This document shows, piece by piece, positions 63,873-64,000 of a stretch of 64,000 nucleotides of DNA; the first letter of the stretch is position 1; each line of letters opens with the position of its first letter. A program made the position numbers and the translations under genes. Below the pieces are notes generated by a model. It had not been told where the DNA came from, did not search any database, and worked only from the letters and a program-made list of their open reading frames with translations. This DNA comes from Niallia circulans NBRC 13626 (lineage in GTDB: Bacteria > Bacillota > Bacilli > Bacillales > Cytobacillaceae): positions 124,001 to 188,000 of the forward strand of contig NZ_BCVE01000001.1 of the NCBI RefSeq assembly GCF_001591585.1, read 5' to 3'.

Positions 63873-64000
63873 TTATTTTTTTATCCCAGCCATTTCTTTT
63901 TTTAAGGCCCATTTTCTGATAGCATAAGCGACACCATTATCATTATTCGTAAAGGTAACAACATCTGCTGTCTGTTTCACTATATCTTGTGCATTTCCCA
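63873..64000 (-). CDS. Cof-type HAD phosphatase, C-terminal end only
   Basis: The last 42 codons of a gene running off the right edge: MGNAQDIVKQTADVVTFTNN in part, then DNGVAYAIRKWALKKE, the typical end of Cof/HAD-IIB proteins (MGNA, then VT..N..DGVA). The stop TAA is at 63873-63875. It is the third such phosphatase in the window. Start and active site are outside. Confidence 0.85.
   Translation of the reverse strand, partial: GNAQDIVKQTADVVTFTNNDNGVAYAIRKWALKKEMAGIKK

Noticed and set aside
63681-63927. Plus-strand frames of 65-74 codons near the right edge
   Set aside because: They are antisense to the proBA T-box leader and the HAD gene end; composition is typical of shadow frames.

Overview
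The window reads as chromosome of a low-GC, endospore-forming Bacillaceae (Bacillus/Niallia/Cytobacillus-like; the genus cannot be fixed from sequence alone). Evidence is the AT-rich composition, strong AGGAGG-type ribosome binding sites with frequent TTG/GTG starts, a SpoIIP sporulation amidase, a T-box and a TPP riboswitch, LexA-, Fur-, BirA- and SigD-type sites, and Bacillus-style neighbourhoods such as yneT-parE-parC and proB-proA. No phage, complete insertion sequence, CRISPR array, rRNA or tRNA gene was seen. Most of the window is housekeeping and accessory metabolism.

Layout, left to right. 1-4 kb: minus-strand run of a histidine phosphatase (cut by the window edge), a methyltransferase, a broken SGNH hydrolase, an AbrB-family membrane protein and a secreted protein. 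4.4-9.9 kb: topoisomerase IV (parC, parE) behind a LexA-box promoter, then yneT. 10.4-14.8 kb: a chemoreceptor with a SigD-like promoter, a membrane-anchored GH18 protein, a small membrane protein and a GNAT. 15-16 kb: thiT under a TPP riboswitch, with a dispersed repeat apparently lodged in its terminator. 16-26 kb: tetR-MFS, a class V PLP enzyme, a degenerate tyrosine recombinase, SpoIIP, plsC with a FabZ-like protein, deoR-HAD and an alpha/beta hydrolase. 26-33.6 kb: HisJ, ManA, a 1055-residue subtilase and marR-MFS. 33.8-41.9 kb: small proteins, MOSC, DUF3889, BioY behind a BirA-type operator, CopC/CopD, CDF exporter, LLM flavoprotein. 42-47 kb: truncated metallophosphatase, MerR/coiled-coil protein, Cof phosphatase, thioredoxin and two more repeat copies. 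47-55.6 kb: PEP carboxylase, YneR-like protein, a Fur-box gene, divergent yitT/lrp, HAD, rRNA methyltransferase and a rifamycin ADP-ribosyltransferase. 56-64 kb: a sigma factor with a ClpP paralogue, padR-HAAS-DUF4173, an AEC transporter, T-box-controlled proBA and the end of another Cof phosphatase.

Most notable. (1) A sigma factor ending in an ssrA-like Met-Ala-Ala is followed 27 bp later by a complete ClpP paralogue. (2) A FabZ-like protein has lost the catalytic His and is translationally coupled to a PlsC acyltransferase. (3) A roughly 210-bp dispersed element occurs as an inverted pair 31 kb apart, plus a third core copy; the first copy sits between two exact copies of the thiT terminator hairpin. 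(4) A Fur-like box stands before a gene of unknown function. (5) A perfect 32-bp palindrome lies between two transcription units. (6) Three genes (SGNH hydrolase, chemoreceptor, MFS) each carry an apparent one-base deletion, which could be real decay or consensus error.
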